Source: Mauremys mutica (Eukaryota > Chordata > Testudines > Geoemydidae). Taken from it: a stretch of 64,000 nucleotides of DNA. The notes beneath the pieces are model-generated. The model had not been told where the DNA came from, ran no database searches, and saw only the letters and a program-made list of their open reading frames with translations. Positions 63,945 through 64,000 of the stretch are shown piece by piece (position 1 is the first letter of the stretch; every line of letters begins with the position of its first letter). The stretch is from the NCBI RefSeq assembly GCF_020497125.1, contig NC_059081.1, forward strand, positions 66,236,768 through 66,300,767, in the 5' to 3' direction. A program made the translations under genes and the position numbers.

Positions 63945-64000
63945 GACAGACACCAATGGAAAGGGGATGGGGGGGCGGAGAACACGTCAGAAGCAACAGG
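63945..64000. promoter_or_regulatory. possible promoter-proximal motif cluster
   Basis: A CCAAT pentamer (63953-63957), a GC-box-like run (63970-63978) and a CRE-like ACGTCA core (63984-63989) lie within 40 bp at the window edge, about 1.3 kb upstream of the IKZF2 start-codon exon. The cluster resembles a proximal promoter, but motifs this short occur by chance. No TATA box or CpG island is visible inside the window. Confidence 0.2.

Overview
The window looks like non-avian sauropsid nuclear DNA, most likely turtle, with crocodilian as the alternative. It has an AT-rich intronic base composition, many sauropsid-type interspersed repeats (CR1 LINE pieces, tRNA-derived SINEs, hAT-like and PIF/Harbinger-like MITEs, a hammerhead-bearing Penelope-like repeat), microsatellites, and only two short protein-coding segments. 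No bacterial-style genes are present.

The only host gene I can support is IKZF2 (Helios, an Ikaros-family zinc-finger transcription factor) on the minus strand at the right end. The exon with the start codon is at 62592-62640 (ATG at 62625-62623) and the next coding exon is at 61700-61804. Together they encode residues 1-46 in one continuous frame across consensus GT/AG splice sites and match the N-terminus of vertebrate Helios. The DNA-binding zinc fingers lie further along the minus strand, beyond coordinate 1. Bases 1-61699 are therefore read as one very large intron, and 62641-64000 as the upstream intron or promoter-proximal flank.

The intron is a record of transposon activity. From left to right: SINE fragments (4645-5045, 9918-10290); a 34-bp-arm foldback (9470-9607); a reversed SINE/LINE tail (12440-12722); two hammerhead-repeat copies (8418-8720, 14782-14998); a CpG-rich Harbinger-like MITE (19725-20021); a GC-rich terminal-inverted-repeat foldback (20822-21697); three short hAT MITEs of one family (25861-25986, 31078-31199, 46907-47022) plus a 1.1-kb palindromic relative (43295-44430); CR1 copies (26640-26960, 27755-27970, 35483-36077, 42526-45835); other hAT MITEs (27690-28222, 41937-42086, 48372-48583, 51004-51559); Harbinger-like MITEs (51259-51505, 54827-55088, 56617-56890); a Tc1/mariner-like MITE (53747-53975); and a GC-rich possible LTR (48745-49810). 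Three nested insertions give a relative timeline: hAT foldback into CR1, CR1 into hAT, Harbinger-like into hAT. Target-site duplications read directly from the sequence support most of the hAT and Harbinger calls.

Stretches where I see no recognisable gene or repeat include 1-3000, 10300-12430, 17000-18950, 22300-25800, 28230-29220, 29350-30980, 31210-34790, 45840-46900, 57000-58850 and 59400-61690. Some of these may hold intronic enhancers of IKZF2, which only cross-species alignment could show. Nearly all other open reading frames are chance or transposon-derived.
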